Made by a program: the position numbers and the translations under genes. A stretch of DNA of 64,000 nt from SHZI01 sp963802215 (GTDB taxonomy: Bacteria; Pseudomonadota; Gammaproteobacteria; Steroidobacterales; GCA-2729495), in NCBI GenBank assembly GCA_963802215.1, contig CAWDHQ010000001.1, positions 1,054,001 to 1,118,000 of the forward strand, written 5' to 3'. Under the pieces are notes generated by a model. It made no database searches and was not told where the DNA came from. It saw nothing but the letters and a program-made list of their open reading frames with translations. Shown piece after piece: positions 1-8,061 of this stretch (the stretch's first letter is position 1; each line of letters opens with the position of its first letter).

Positions 1-580
1 CCGCCGGCGCGTTCTGGCGAGCCAGGCGCTTGCGCGCCGTGTCGCTTTCGTAGCGGGGAATCGGCGCGTCCCGGGCCACGCCCAGGGCCTTCTCGAGCAG
101 CAACCGCCCGACCTGGTTGCCATTGACCGCGTTCACCACCTCGGCAATCACGGGGATGCCGGCAATGCTGCCGACCTGGTCCGTGGCCGACAGTATCCGG
201 CTGCGGAGAGTTGCGCCCTCCTCCCGGAAGCGGACGGCCTTGGCCCGCAGCATCAGGTGGGGGAAGTCCACGTTGAACGGATGGGGAGGCACGTAGGGGC
301 ACTTCGACATGTAGCACATGTCGCACAGGTAGCAGTGATCGACCACGTCGGCAAACACTGCCTTGGGGACGCCGTCCACCTCGCCCGTGTCAGAGGCATC
401 CACGGCGTCGAACAGTGTCGGGAATGAATTGCAGAGGTTGAAGCAGCGCCGGCAGCCGTGGCAGATATCGAAGACCCGCTCGAGCTCCTTCTCGAGGGAC
501 TCCCTGCTCCAGAAGTCCGGGGCCTGCCAGTCGAGAGGGTGCCGGGTGGGCGCGTCAAGGCTGCCTTCGCGCGTGGCCAT
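1..580 (-). CDS. Fe-S oxidoreductase, heterodisulfide reductase/GlpC-like (3' part cut by window edge)
   Basis: The minus strand is open from an ATG at 580 to the window edge, giving 193 residues of a longer protein. Two ferredoxin-type cysteine clusters are visible: ICHGCRRCFNLC near residues 39-50, and CYLCDMCYMSKCPYVPPHP near residues 85-104. Such paired clusters bind [4Fe-4S] centres in heterodisulfide-reductase D / GlpC-type subunits. It lies just downstream of rubrerythrin in the same orientation, 82 bases away. A rubrerythrin followed by this Fe-S protein is a recurring pair in proteobacteria, so it is likely co-transcribed and linked to peroxide or redox defence. The electron partner and the C-terminal domain lie outside the window. 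Confidence 0.8.
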   Translation of the reverse strand, partial: MATREGSLDAPTRHPLDWQAPDFWSRESLEKELERVFDICHGCRRCFNLCNSFPTLFDAVDASDTGEVDGVPKAVFADVVDHCYLCDMCYMSKCPYVPPHPFNVDFPHLMLRAKAVRFREEGATLRSRILSATDQVGSIAGIPVIAEVVNAVNGNQVGRLLLEKALGVARDAPIPRYESDTARKRLARQNAPA

Positions 581-662
581 GTCGGTAATCCCTGGAGCAG
601 ACGAAACCGGAGGACCCGGCCGGCGGTCGGAGTGCGACCGCCGGCCGGTGATGAACGACGAC

Positions 663-1082
663 TTACTTCCCGAGGGTGTCCAGGGCCTTCTGGAAGCGGT
701 TCGCGTGGGAACGCTCCGCCTTGGCGAGCGTCTCGAACCAGTCCGCCACCTCGCGGAAGCCCTCGTCGCGCGCCGTCTTGGCCATGCCCGGGTACATGTC
801 GGTGTACTCGTGGGTTTCGCCGGCGATGGCGGCCTTCAGGTTGTCCGACGTGGGTCCGATCGGCAGGCCCGTGGCGGGATCACCCACGTCCTTCAGGTAG
901 TCCAGATGGCCGTGGGCATGGCCGGTCTCGCCCTCGGCGGTCGAGCGGAATACCGCTGCGACGTCATTGAACCCTTCCACGTCCGCCTTCGCCGCGAAAT
1001 ACAGGTAGCGGCGATTCGCCTGGGACTCGCCCGCGAACGCGGCCTTGAGGTTGCCTTCGGTCTTGCTGCCCTTGAGAGCCAC
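663..1082 (-). CDS. Rubrerythrin (diiron domain only)
   Basis: This 139-residue ferritin-like diiron protein probably acts as a cytoplasmic peroxidase. Glutamate/histidine motifs of the four-helix bundle are visible: AGESQANRRYLYF, EGETGHAHGHL, ETHEYTDMYP and KAERSHANRF. It has no C-terminal rubredoxin CxxC pair, so it is the short form and needs an external electron donor; the adjacent Fe-S oxidoreductase is an obvious candidate. The start is GTG at 1082, chosen because AAGGAG lies 8 bases upstream. A perfect palindrome at 1116-1136 sits in the promoter region. Confidence 0.93.
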   Translation of the reverse strand: MALKGSKTEGNLKAAFAGESQANRRYLYFAAKADVEGFNDVAAVFRSTAEGETGHAHGHLDYLKDVGDPATGLPIGPTSDNLKAAIAGETHEYTDMYPGMAKTARDEGFREVADWFETLAKAERSHANRFQKALDTLGK

Positions 1083-1115
1083 TTTGAATTCTCCTTAGCG
1101 GTGTTTGGAAGCGGG

Positions 1116-1136
1116 TATTTAGACTTGGTCTAAATA
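1116..1136. promoter_or_regulatory. Perfect 9-3-9 palindromic operator upstream of rubrerythrin
   Basis: The arms TATTTAGAC and GTCTAAATA are exact reverse complements separated by TTG. The centre is about 45 bases upstream of the rubrerythrin GTG, where a repressor would block RNA polymerase. The TTTAGA-N-TCTAAA layout resembles sites of Fur-superfamily peroxide or iron sensors (PerR/Irr type); that regulator assignment is inference. Confidence 0.6.
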
Positions 1137-1229
1137 TAGGAAGCGTGCGCCAATCCTGTCAACCGGTTTGACCGCCCTGCTGCCCTGTGCAAACCTCGCG
1201 AGCTTCCTCGCTGGCACCCGGACATCTGC

Positions 1230-1523
1230 ATGAACAAACCGCGTCAGAAATCACGGCCGGAGCCAACGGCCCAGCCTGTCGACCTGGAAAAGAGCCTTGC
1301 CGAGCTTGAATCAATCGTCGAGCAGCTGGAGTCAGGGGAACTCCCACTGGACAAGTCGCTGAAGGAATTCGAGCGCGGCGTGCGCCTGAGCCGGGAGTGC
1401 CAGGGCGCGCTCAAGGATGCGCAGCAGCGGGTGAAGGTACTCATGGGCGGCGAGCTCACGGACTTTGCGTCCGATGAGCCTCCGATGGATGATGAGGATG
1501 AGGTCCAGGACGACGCCGACTGA
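1230..1523 (+). CDS. xseB: Exodeoxyribonuclease VII small subunit
   Basis: This 97-residue protein is the small subunit of exonuclease VII, which with XseA degrades single-stranded DNA to oligonucleotides. The diagnostic core LEKSLAELESIVEQLESGEL, followed by SLKEFERGVRL, lies at residues 20-53 and forms the family's two-helix coiled coil. The tail is unusually acidic (DEPPMDDEDEVQDDAD). In many gammaproteobacteria xseB leads an ispA-dxs operon; here the next gene is convergent and antisense to it, so xseB stands alone. Confidence 0.92.
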   Translation: MNKPRQKSRPEPTAQPVDLEKSLAELESIVEQLESGELPLDKSLKEFERGVRLSRECQGALKDAQQRVKVLMGGELTDFASDEPPMDDEDEVQDDAD

Positions 1524-2380
1524 CGGACGGACGGCAGGACCATCATGGATCTCCAGACCCGGCCGTTCATGGGCACCGTCCGCATTGGCCACTGCGCCAC
1601 CCACGCCTCCTCCCGGGCCGAATGTGCCTGCACCAGCACCCGATTCTCCGTGACGCCGAGGAAAATCTCGCGGAAGGCCACGTAGGTCAGGGCACCCAGG
1701 TAGCAGTAGAGCAGCGGCACGGCGGGCGGCAGCAGCAGTACCGCCATGACGGGCAGCAGGATGAACAGCAGGCCAACACCGAGCATCGGGCCCAGGTTCT
1801 TCATCTGGGCGGCGGCCCCCGCGCGATAGGACGCACGGAACGGCAGCCCCAGGAGAGTCGTGCAGGGAAACTGCAGGAAGGAGGTCAGGCCGGGAATATT
1901 GAGCCCGAAGAACAGCAAGCCCAGGGCATAGGCCGAGTAGACGAAAACCTGCCGGAGGGCCACAAGCCAGTTGTCCGACAACGCCGTAACGATGTTCCTC
2001 TCCGTGTACAGGACGTTCCACCAGGGCGCCTCGGGGCGCGCGAGGAAGAATACCCAGACCAGCGCGCCCGCCAGTGCGATCACCGCCGAGAAGGCCACCA
2101 GGTCCGGGCCGTGCCGGCGCAAGGTGGCCAGCACATCGGAGAAGGATGCCGCGGTGGCCTGGTCAAGCCGCGCCGCCACCAGGGTGCTGCCGAAGAACGT
2201 CAATAGCGCGAGCATGCCGCTGACGAGTGGCAGCCGCTGCCCGGCGAAGATCGCCAGGCAAAGCAGCAACACGAGCCCAAGCCACACACTGACACCCCGG
2301 CCGATGAGGCCGAGGGCCTGCACACTCCAGCGCCGGAGGGCGCCCGGGTTGGCCTGGCGGGGCTCGATGACCATGGGCAC
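1244..2380 (-). CDS. Multi-pass inner-membrane protein of unknown function, with antisense-overlap tail
   Basis: The 378-residue frame starts at ATG 2380. Residues 1-260 carry about six hydrophobic segments, for example near residues 25-65, 95-115, 145-175 and 200-235, so it is an inner-membrane protein. No family is recognised with confidence. Residues from about 287 onward run antisense through all of xseB and look like low-complexity shadow coding (Ser/Arg-rich, no hydrophobic pattern). The real domain probably ends near residue 275-285. The frame has no stop there, so a lost stop, a frameshift or a true long convergent overlap are all possible. Confidence 0.6.
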   Translation of the reverse strand: MPMVIEPRQANPGALRRWSVQALGLIGRGVSVWLGLVLLLCLAIFAGQRLPLVSGMLALLTFFGSTLVAARLDQATAASFSDVLATLRRHGPDLVAFSAVIALAGALVWVFFLARPEAPWWNVLYTERNIVTALSDNWLVALRQVFVYSAYALGLLFFGLNIPGLTSFLQFPCTTLLGLPFRASYRAGAAAQMKNLGPMLGVGLLFILLPVMAVLLLPPAVPLLYCYLGALTYVAFREIFLGVTENRVLVQAHSAREEAWVAQWPMRTVPMNGRVWRSMMVLPSVRQSASSWTSSSSSIGGSSDAKSVSSPPMSTFTRCCASLSAPWHSRLRRTPRSNSFSDLSSGSSPDSSCSTIDSSSARLFSRSTGWAVGSGRDF

Positions 2381-2468
2381 ACGCTATCACCGGCCTGGGC
2401 CCGGCTGAAACAGGACCGCCTTGAGTAATGCAACAGCCGCAGGTGACGGCGACCGCTAGGATATACGG

Positions 2469-3191
2469 ATGCAGAAGCAATGCGCGTTGCGAAGTGAGCC
2501 CGTTCGGGGAACCCTGCTGCGTTTGCATGCGGAGGCACGCGGCGACTGGGCGAAATTTCTCGGCATCACGCCGCGCTACCTCGCCGGTGTGCTCCGTGGC
2601 CGGAGGATGCACGAGGTCATCACCCCGGGCGTAGCTCGCGATATCTACATGCCGGTATCCCCCGAGAAGGGGGAGTTCCTCTACATCACGGCGCGGGCCC
2701 TCGGTGCCCGGAGGATCGTCGAATTTGGCACTTCCTTTGGCATTTCCACCATCTACCTCGCTGCTGCCGTGCGTGACAACGGCGGCGGTCTCGTGATCGG
2801 CAGCGAGATCGAGCCGGCCAAGCAGGCCCGGGCCGCTGCACATCTCGCGGAGGCGGGACTGGGGGACGTCAGCGAGGTCCGGCTTGGCGATGCCATGCAA
2901 ACCCTGCGGGATGTGCCCGGGCCGGTCGACATGGTGTTCATGGACGGCTGGAAAGTTCTCTACCTGCCCCTTCTCCGGCAATTGCGGCCGCGCCTGGCAC
3001 CGGGTGCGGTGCTACTGGCGGACAACATCCGCAGCTTCAGTTCCAGCCTGACGGAGTTCCTCGACTACCTGCATTCCGGGGCAAATGGCTTTCATTCCGT
3101 CACGCTGGGCTTTGGTGACGGCCTGGAATACGCCGTGTACCTGGGCAATGGCGACGATGCCGGTACCGCTGCGCCACGGCAGACACCCTAA
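2469..3191 (+). CDS. Class I SAM-dependent O-methyltransferase family protein
   Basis: This 240-residue protein has a Rossmann-type methyltransferase fold. The SAM-binding motif I is visible as RIVEFGTSFGISTIYLAAAV near residues 82-101. The acidic motif II follows (VIGSEIEP), then LGDAMQTL and the post-motif VDMVFMDGWK with an aspartate at the metal/SAM edge. This order matches the O-methyltransferase/Methyltransf_24-like families that act on catechols or CoA esters. The substrate is unknown. It stands as a single gene between the divergent membrane gene and the NO-reductase promoter. Confidence 0.8.
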   Translation: MQKQCALRSEPVRGTLLRLHAEARGDWAKFLGITPRYLAGVLRGRRMHEVITPGVARDIYMPVSPEKGEFLYITARALGARRIVEFGTSFGISTIYLAAAVRDNGGGLVIGSEIEPAKQARAAAHLAEAGLGDVSEVRLGDAMQTLRDVPGPVDMVFMDGWKVLYLPLLRQLRPRLAPGAVLLADNIRSFSSSLTEFLDYLHSGANGFHSVTLGFGDGLEYAVYLGNGDDAGTAAPRQTP

Positions 3192-3214
3192 TAGATGTAT
3201 TTCTGATATTGCTT
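3192..3214 (+). promoter_or_regulatory. Candidate NsrR-binding site upstream of norB
   Basis: TAGATGTATTT matches 9 of 11 positions of the known NsrR half-site AAGATGCATTT. The second half after a 1-base centre (TGATATTGCTT) matches only about half. It lies about 65-87 bases upstream of the norB ATG, and an NsrR-type gene follows norB. The weak right half keeps confidence moderate. Confidence 0.4.
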
Positions 3215-3278
3215 TATACGATCCGACGGGTATCATAAGGTCGATTTTCAATCGTTCTTCGACCGGAAAGGCCTCGTC

Positions 3279-5558
3279 ATGCGTCCCACCCGTCGCCTCT
3301 GGCAACTTCTTGCGATAGTTTTCGTGCTCTCGTTCGCCGTTCTCGGCTGGATCGGCCGGGAGATCTACCTTGCCGCGCCACCGATCCCGGCGACCGTCAC
3401 CACCCCCACCGGCGAAGTCCTGTTCACCGGTGAGGACATCCGGCGCGGCCAGGAGGTCTGGCTGTCGGCCGGTGGCCAGCAGCTGGGCTCGGTCTGGGGC
3501 CATGGCAGCTACCTCGCCCCGGACTGGTCGGCCGACTGGCTGCATCGCGAGGCGCTCGAGCTGCGGGAGCTGCAGTCCAGGCGGCTCTTCGGGGAGTCCT
3601 ACTCGCAGCTGACCCTCGAGCAGCGCGGCGGCATAGATGCGCGACTGCGGACCGAGATGCGCCGCAATGGCTTCGACCCTGGCACCGGCACGCTCGTCAT
3701 GTCGGCCGAGCGCGCCACGGCAATCCGCTCGACCGCGGCCCACTATGCCGGTCTGTTCGGCACCGAGCCGGCCCTCGACGTGCTGCGCGAGCAGTACGCG
3801 ATGACGGCGGACACCCTGCCGGATACCGCCGACAGGTCCGCACTCGCCGCATTCTTCTTCTGGGCATCCTGGTCTGCCTCCACCGACCGTCCCGGCGAAG
3901 CGGGACTGTCCTATACCAGCAACTGGCCCCACGAGCCGCTCGTGGGTAATGAACTGACCACCGGAAGCGCCGTCTGGTCGGTCGTCAGCATCGTGCTGCT
4001 GATTGCCGGTATCGCCGCCATGCTCTGGTATCACGGGGCCCGGCACGAACCTGTGGCTCCGGTGGCACCGGCCAGCGACCCACTGTTCGGCGCCCAGCCA
4101 ACTCCCTCGATGCTGGCCACGCGCAAGTACTTCTTCGTGGTCGCAGGGCTGCTCCTCGTCCAGGTCGCCATGGGCGCGATCACGGCTCACTACGCCGTGG
4201 AGGGCCAGGAGTTCTTCGGCCTGCCGCTCGCCGAGGTGCTCCCCTATGTGGTGAGCCGGACGAGCCACACGCAACTCGGGATCTTCTGGATCGCCACGGC
4301 CTGGCTGGCCACCGGACTGTACATCGCGCCGCTGCTCTCCGGCGCTGAGCCCCGAGCGCAGAAGCTGGGCGTGGACCTGCTGTTCTGGGCGCTCATCGCC
4401 ATCGTGGTCGGCTCCACCGCCACTGGCTGGCTCGGTACACTGCAGGCACTCGGTACCGATTACTCATTCTGGATCGGTAATCAGGGCCTCGAGTTCACCA
4501 GTATGGGCCGTGTCTGGCAGATCCTGCTCTTCGTCGGACTCCTGTTCTGGCTGTTCCTGCTGGGGCGGGCGCTATGGCCGGCGCTGCGCCAGCCGGGTGA
4601 GACGCGCGGCGTGATCGCGATGGTGTTCCTCTCTGCCACCTGTATTGGCGGCTTCTACGCGACCTCGCTCGTGTGGGGCCAGGAGACACACTACTCGATG
4701 ATCGAGTACTGGCGCTGGTGGCTGGTGCACCTGTGGGTCGAGGGCTTCTTCGAAGTCTTTGCGACCGCGGTGGTGGCGCTCATCTTCACGCGTCTCGGAC
4801 TCATCCGTGCCAGCACGGCCAACGCAGCGATCGTCCTCGAGACGACCGTCTTCCTGTTCGGTGGGATCCTCGGCACGCTGCATCACCTGTACTTCACCGG
4901 CACGCCGACGGCGGTGATTGCGCTCGGTGCCGTGTTCTCGGCGCTCGAAGTAGTGCCCCTGGCCCTGGTCGGGCTCGAGGGCTACCGCACCTACCTGCGG
5001 AGCCGGGCCGCGCCCTGGGTGGCCACGTACCGCTGGCCGATCCTGTGCTTCGTGGCAGTCGGCTTCTGGAATGTCGTCGGGGCGGGCCTGCTCGGCTTCA
5101 CGATCAACCCGCCAGCCTCGCTGTACTTCGTGCAGGGGCTTAACCTCACGGCAGCCCACGGCCATGCGGCGCTGTTCGGCGTCTACGGCATGCTTGGCAT
5201 CGGACTGCTGCTGTTCTGCCTGCGGGGCCTGTACCCGGCCAGCCGGCATTCGGAGCGGCTGCTGGCGCCGGCATTCTGGGGCCTGAACGCGGGACTGGCG
5301 ATGATGGTGTTCCTGTCGCTGCTGCCGGCCGGTATCTACCAGGCCGTGGCCAGCATCACGAAAGGACTGTGGTACGCCCGCTCCCCGGAGGTGGTGCACT
5401 CGACGGTGATGGAGTTCCTGGTCTGGATGCGCGTGCCGGGCGATGTGGTGTTTGCACTCGGCGTCCTGTTCCTCGTGGCCTACGTCATCAGGCTCCTCGG
5501 CTACCGCCGCAATCCGGCTCCGCAGGCAGGACTCCTGCCGGCGACCAAGACCGCCTGA
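3279..5558 (+). CDS. norB: Quinol-dependent nitric oxide reductase (qNOR)
   Basis: This 759-residue enzyme reduces two NO to N2O in the inner membrane, using quinol as donor. The length and the N-terminal soluble extension (residues 40-220) mark the single-subunit qNOR/NorZ type. The extension lacks CxxCH, so there is no haem c, as expected for quinol use. Haem and FeB ligands are visible: SHTQLGIFW, THYSMIEYWRWWLVHLWVEGFFE, TLHHLYFTGTP and AAHGHAALFGVYG. The glutamates of the last catalytic helices are present. About 14 membrane segments are apparent. It is followed by nsrR, so NO-responsive control is likely. The role is NO detoxification or denitrification; no nirS, nirK or nosZ is in view. 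Confidence 0.95.
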   Translation: MRPTRRLWQLLAIVFVLSFAVLGWIGREIYLAAPPIPATVTTPTGEVLFTGEDIRRGQEVWLSAGGQQLGSVWGHGSYLAPDWSADWLHREALELRELQSRRLFGESYSQLTLEQRGGIDARLRTEMRRNGFDPGTGTLVMSAERATAIRSTAAHYAGLFGTEPALDVLREQYAMTADTLPDTADRSALAAFFFWASWSASTDRPGEAGLSYTSNWPHEPLVGNELTTGSAVWSVVSIVLLIAGIAAMLWYHGARHEPVAPVAPASDPLFGAQPTPSMLATRKYFFVVAGLLLVQVAMGAITAHYAVEGQEFFGLPLAEVLPYVVSRTSHTQLGIFWIATAWLATGLYIAPLLSGAEPRAQKLGVDLLFWALIAIVVGSTATGWLGTLQALGTDYSFWIGNQGLEFTSMGRVWQILLFVGLLFWLFLLGRALWPALRQPGETRGVIAMVFLSATCIGGFYATSLVWGQETHYSMIEYWRWWLVHLWVEGFFEVFATAVVALIFTRLGLIRASTANAAIVLETTVFLFGGILGTLHHLYFTGTPTAVIALGAVFSALEVVPLALVGLEGYRTYLRSRAAPWVATYRWPILCFVAVGFWNVVGAGLLGFTINPPASLYFVQGLNLTAAHGHAALFGVYGMLGIGLLLFCLRGLYPASRHSERLLAPAFWGLNAGLAMMVFLSLLPAGIYQAVASITKGLWYARSPEVVHSTVMEFLVWMRVPGDVVFALGVLFLVAYVIRLLGYRRNPAPQAGLLPATKTA

Positions 5559-5582
5559 TCCGCGGAGCATATAATCAGCAGC

Positions 5583-5605
5583 GCGCCCGGCCGGTGGCCG
5601 GGCGC
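5583..5605 (+). other. Strong GC hairpin in the norB-nsrR gap
   Basis: GCGCCCGGCC and GGCCGGGCGC are exact complements around a GGT loop. There is no following T-tract. It starts 24 bases after the norB stop and 24 bases before the nsrR ATG, and about 8 bases after a TATAAT at 5570-5575. It could be a leaky terminator of norB or a structured nsrR leader. Confidence 0.5.
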
Positions 5606-5628
5606 CTCCTGCATTAAGAGGGACGGGC

Positions 5629-6069
5629 ATGCGGCTCACGGTATTCACTGATTACAGCCTGCGCGTGCTGATTTACCTGGCCATCCGGCCGGACCGGCGC
5701 AGCACCATAGCCGAGATCGCCACTGCATTCAGTGTGTCGGAAAGCCATCTGATGAAGGTGGTCCACTTCCTCGGCAAGCACGGCTTTCTAGCCAACGTAC
5801 GCGGCAAGGGCGGGGGCCTGAAGCTGGCGCGACCGCCAGAAGCGATCAATGTCGGCGCCGTCGTGCGCCTCACCGAGGCCGATTCGCTGGCCGCCGAGTG
5901 CTTTGACAGGGAAAACAACACCTGCGTAATCACCCCGGCCTGCCAGCTGCGAAAGGTGCTCAGTGAGGCGATCGACGCCTTTTATGCGGCCCTGGCCAGG
6001 TACACGCTCTCCGACCTGGTCTGCCAGCGCCGAAGCCTGTCGAGGTTGCTGTCGATTCCTGTACGGTGA
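5629..6069 (+). CDS. nsrR: Rrf2-family NO-sensing repressor NsrR
   Basis: This 146-residue Rrf2 protein has an N-terminal winged helix (RLTVFTDYSLRVLIYLAI, then SVSESHLMKVVHFLGKHGF). It carries three cysteines, C91, C99 and C105, in the C-x7-C-x5-C spacing of NsrR, which binds an NO-sensitive Fe-S cluster. It lies directly behind norB in the same direction, the classic NsrR target. A TATAAT at 5570-5575 suggests it also has its own promoter. An AGAGGGA ribosome site precedes the ATG. Confidence 0.9.
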   Translation: MRLTVFTDYSLRVLIYLAIRPDRRSTIAEIATAFSVSESHLMKVVHFLGKHGFLANVRGKGGGLKLARPPEAINVGAVVRLTEADSLAAECFDRENNTCVITPACQLRKVLSEAIDAFYAALARYTLSDLVCQRRSLSRLLSIPVR

Positions 6070-6144
6070 GGCGCCACATCTACCGGGAGCCGGCTCCGAT
6101 CAACCTGCGAATCATGTCCCGAAAACCCAAGACGAGGAATGACG

Positions 6145-6531
6145 ATGTCAAACCTGATCCTGCTTTCAGTAGTGTTGATAACGCTGGCACTGCTCCTCTA
6201 CAGCACGGCTGTTTGGCTCAACTGGCGGTCCAGGCGGCTAACCTTCGCGTACATCGCGATCTTCTGGGTCGCCGTCGCTTGTGATGCCCTGGCCACGCGC
6301 TTCATGGGCGCCCGTGTCGAGACCATCCGCTGGGACCTGCACACCATCAGCGGCTACCTTGCCCTGGCGCTGATGGCAGGTCTCACGCTGTGGGGCACCG
6401 CTGCCCTGCTGCAGAAGCGCGACGACCGACTGGCCGGCTTCCATCGGCTCGCGATACCGATCTGGATCGTGTGGGCGGGGTCCTACATCACCGGCGTTTA
6501 CCTGGGCATACAGCGCGTCAGCGGCGGCTGA
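6145..6531 (+). CDS. HsmA/TIGR03987-like small membrane protein
   Basis: The protein has 128 residues and four predicted membrane helices. The motif order LLYSTAVWLNWRSRRLT, then IFWVAVACDALATRFM, DLHTISGYLALALM and FHRLAIPIWIVW follows the TIGR03987/HsmA pattern as I recall it (a YxxxVW helix, a D-x-x-x-T helix, H-x-x-x-G-x-x-A-L, FHR). Its biochemical role is unknown. ATG 6145 is preferred to ATG 6139 because GAGG lies 7 bases upstream. Its place between nsrR and an Fe-S assembly factor suggests a part in the NO response. Confidence 0.6.
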   Translation: MSNLILLSVVLITLALLLYSTAVWLNWRSRRLTFAYIAIFWVAVACDALATRFMGARVETIRWDLHTISGYLALALMAGLTLWGTAALLQKRDDRLAGFHRLAIPIWIVWAGSYITGVYLGIQRVSGG

Positions 6532-6580
6532 TTACCGAGCATTCATTGCAGGTTTGACTACACTCCCCAGTGACAATCCC

Positions 6581-6904
6581 ATGACAGATCACGATGTCAC
6601 ATCGCTGGACCCCAAAGCGCTCCGCGCTCTCCTGACCCAGGTGATCGACCCCGAAGTCGGGATGAACATCGTCGACCTCGGCCTGGTGTACGACGTCCGA
6701 GTCCTTCCCGGGCGCATCGAGGTCGACATCACCATGACCACGCCTTCCTGCCCCATGGGCGGCATGATCGTCGATGAGGCCCGCAGTGTTGTCGCGGCTG
6801 CACTACCTCCCGATATCGAGGTCGATGTCAATCTGGTCTGGGAGCCGCCCTGGGATACCTCGATGATGAGTGAGCACGCACGGGAGCATTTCGGCTGGCA
6901 CTGA
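6581..6904 (+). CDS. DUF59/MIP18-family Fe-S cluster assembly factor (SufT/PaaD-like)
   Basis: This 107-residue MIP18-type protein matches the family core: LLTQVIDPEVGMNIVDLGLVYDV, then VDITMTTPSCPMGGMIVDEA and a final VNLVWEPPWDTSMMSEHAREHFGW. The conserved cysteine of TPSCPMG is the putative cluster-transfer residue. Such proteins help mature Fe-S enzymes. ATG 6581 is chosen because the alternative TTG at 6554 adds nine residues not seen in relatives. In this island it may repair or load Fe-S proteins damaged by NO; that link is inference from position. Confidence 0.85.
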   Translation: MTDHDVTSLDPKALRALLTQVIDPEVGMNIVDLGLVYDVRVLPGRIEVDITMTTPSCPMGGMIVDEARSVVAAALPPDIEVDVNLVWEPPWDTSMMSEHAREHFGWH

Positions 6905-6930
6905 GCAGCGACCTGCCGCGCCCCTGGCGA

Positions 6931-8001
6931 GTGCCGCTCCTCGTCCTTGGCATGGTTGCACTCGTCGCCGGTACGTTTGCCGGCCTTGTCCGCATTGGCT
7001 GGAATGCTCCACGGCCGGGTGCCGCGTCAGTGCTCGACCACGGGCCCCTCATGATCGGCGCATTCTTCGGCACGGTGATCAGCCTTGAAAGGGCCGTGGC
7101 GCTGGGTACCCGCTGGGCCTATCTGGCGCCGCTCTGCACGGGCCTGAGCGGCCTGGCGCTGATCGGCGGATTCGACGGACAGTTCGCGGCGACACTTGCG
7201 GTCATGGGCAGCCTGTTGCTTCTGACGAGCTCGATTCAGGTCTACAGGCGCCAGCGTGCACTGCACACCCTGACACTGGCGCTGGCCGCCGTGGCCCTGT
7301 GCGGTGGCAACGAGCTGTGGCTCGCCGGTGGCGGGGTCGGCACGGCCGTGCCGGCATGGATGAGCTTTCTCGTGCTGACCATCGCCGGTGAACGCCTGGA
7401 GCTGTCGCGCTTCCTGCCTCCGTCGCCGGTGGCACGCCAGGTATTCGCGCCAATTGTCGCTGTCATTCTCATCGGCGCCCTGCCCATCCCGGGCGGCATC
7501 GGCGCAGGACGCCTCCTGTTTCCCATCGCGCTGCTTGCGCTGGCGCTCTGGCTTCTTCGCCAGGACATCGCGCGGCGCACGGTGCGCGAGCGCGGCCTGA
7601 CACGCTTCATCGCCGTGTGCCTGTTGACCGGTTATGCATGGCTTGCCGTCGGGGCACTGTGCCTGCTTGGTGCCGGTGGTGTCTTGCCGGGAACCCCTGG
7701 ATACGACACCGGATTGCACGCGGTACTACTGGGCTTCGTGTTCGCCATGGTTTTCGGACATGCGCCGATCATATTTCCTGCCATTCTTGGCGTGCGCCTG
7801 CCCTACCACCGGCTCTTCTACCTCCCGCTGCTGGTACTGCATCTTTCGGTGGCACTGCGGATCATCGCAACGCTTGCCGGCCTGCCGATGGTCCGCAGCA
7901 TAGGCGGCGCCCTGAACGCCGTCGCGCTCGCCCTGTTCGTGGCCGGCACGCTGGCCTCGGCGATCCGGGGAGCCCTGAAGCCCATAGGTAATGATCCCTA
8001 G
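6931..8001 (+). CDS. NnrS-like polytopic membrane protein
   Basis: The 356-residue protein has about ten to twelve hydrophobic segments. The helix pattern, the early DHGPLMIGAFFGTVISLERAVAL and the late HAVLLGFVFAMVFGHAPIIFPAILG recall the NnrS family of haem-copper membrane proteins tied to NO metabolism. The family match is by pattern, not by a full alignment. The start is GTG 6931, 26 bases after the DUF59 stop. The in-frame codons just upstream (DLPRPWR) look coding, so translation may begin slightly earlier from a rare codon. Position in the NO island supports the NO link. Confidence 0.6.
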   Translation: MPLLVLGMVALVAGTFAGLVRIGWNAPRPGAASVLDHGPLMIGAFFGTVISLERAVALGTRWAYLAPLCTGLSGLALIGGFDGQFAATLAVMGSLLLLTSSIQVYRRQRALHTLTLALAAVALCGGNELWLAGGGVGTAVPAWMSFLVLTIAGERLELSRFLPPSPVARQVFAPIVAVILIGALPIPGGIGAGRLLFPIALLALALWLLRQDIARRTVRERGLTRFIAVCLLTGYAWLAVGALCLLGAGGVLPGTPGYDTGLHAVLLGFVFAMVFGHAPIIFPAILGVRLPYHRLFYLPLLVLHLSVALRIIATLAGLPMVRSIGGALNAVALALFVAGTLASAIRGALKPIGNDP

Positions 8002-8061
8002 TCACTTTTGTGCAGCCCCTCGCTAGACTCGGGCGGCAATCATTGTCAGGAGCAGACCGGA

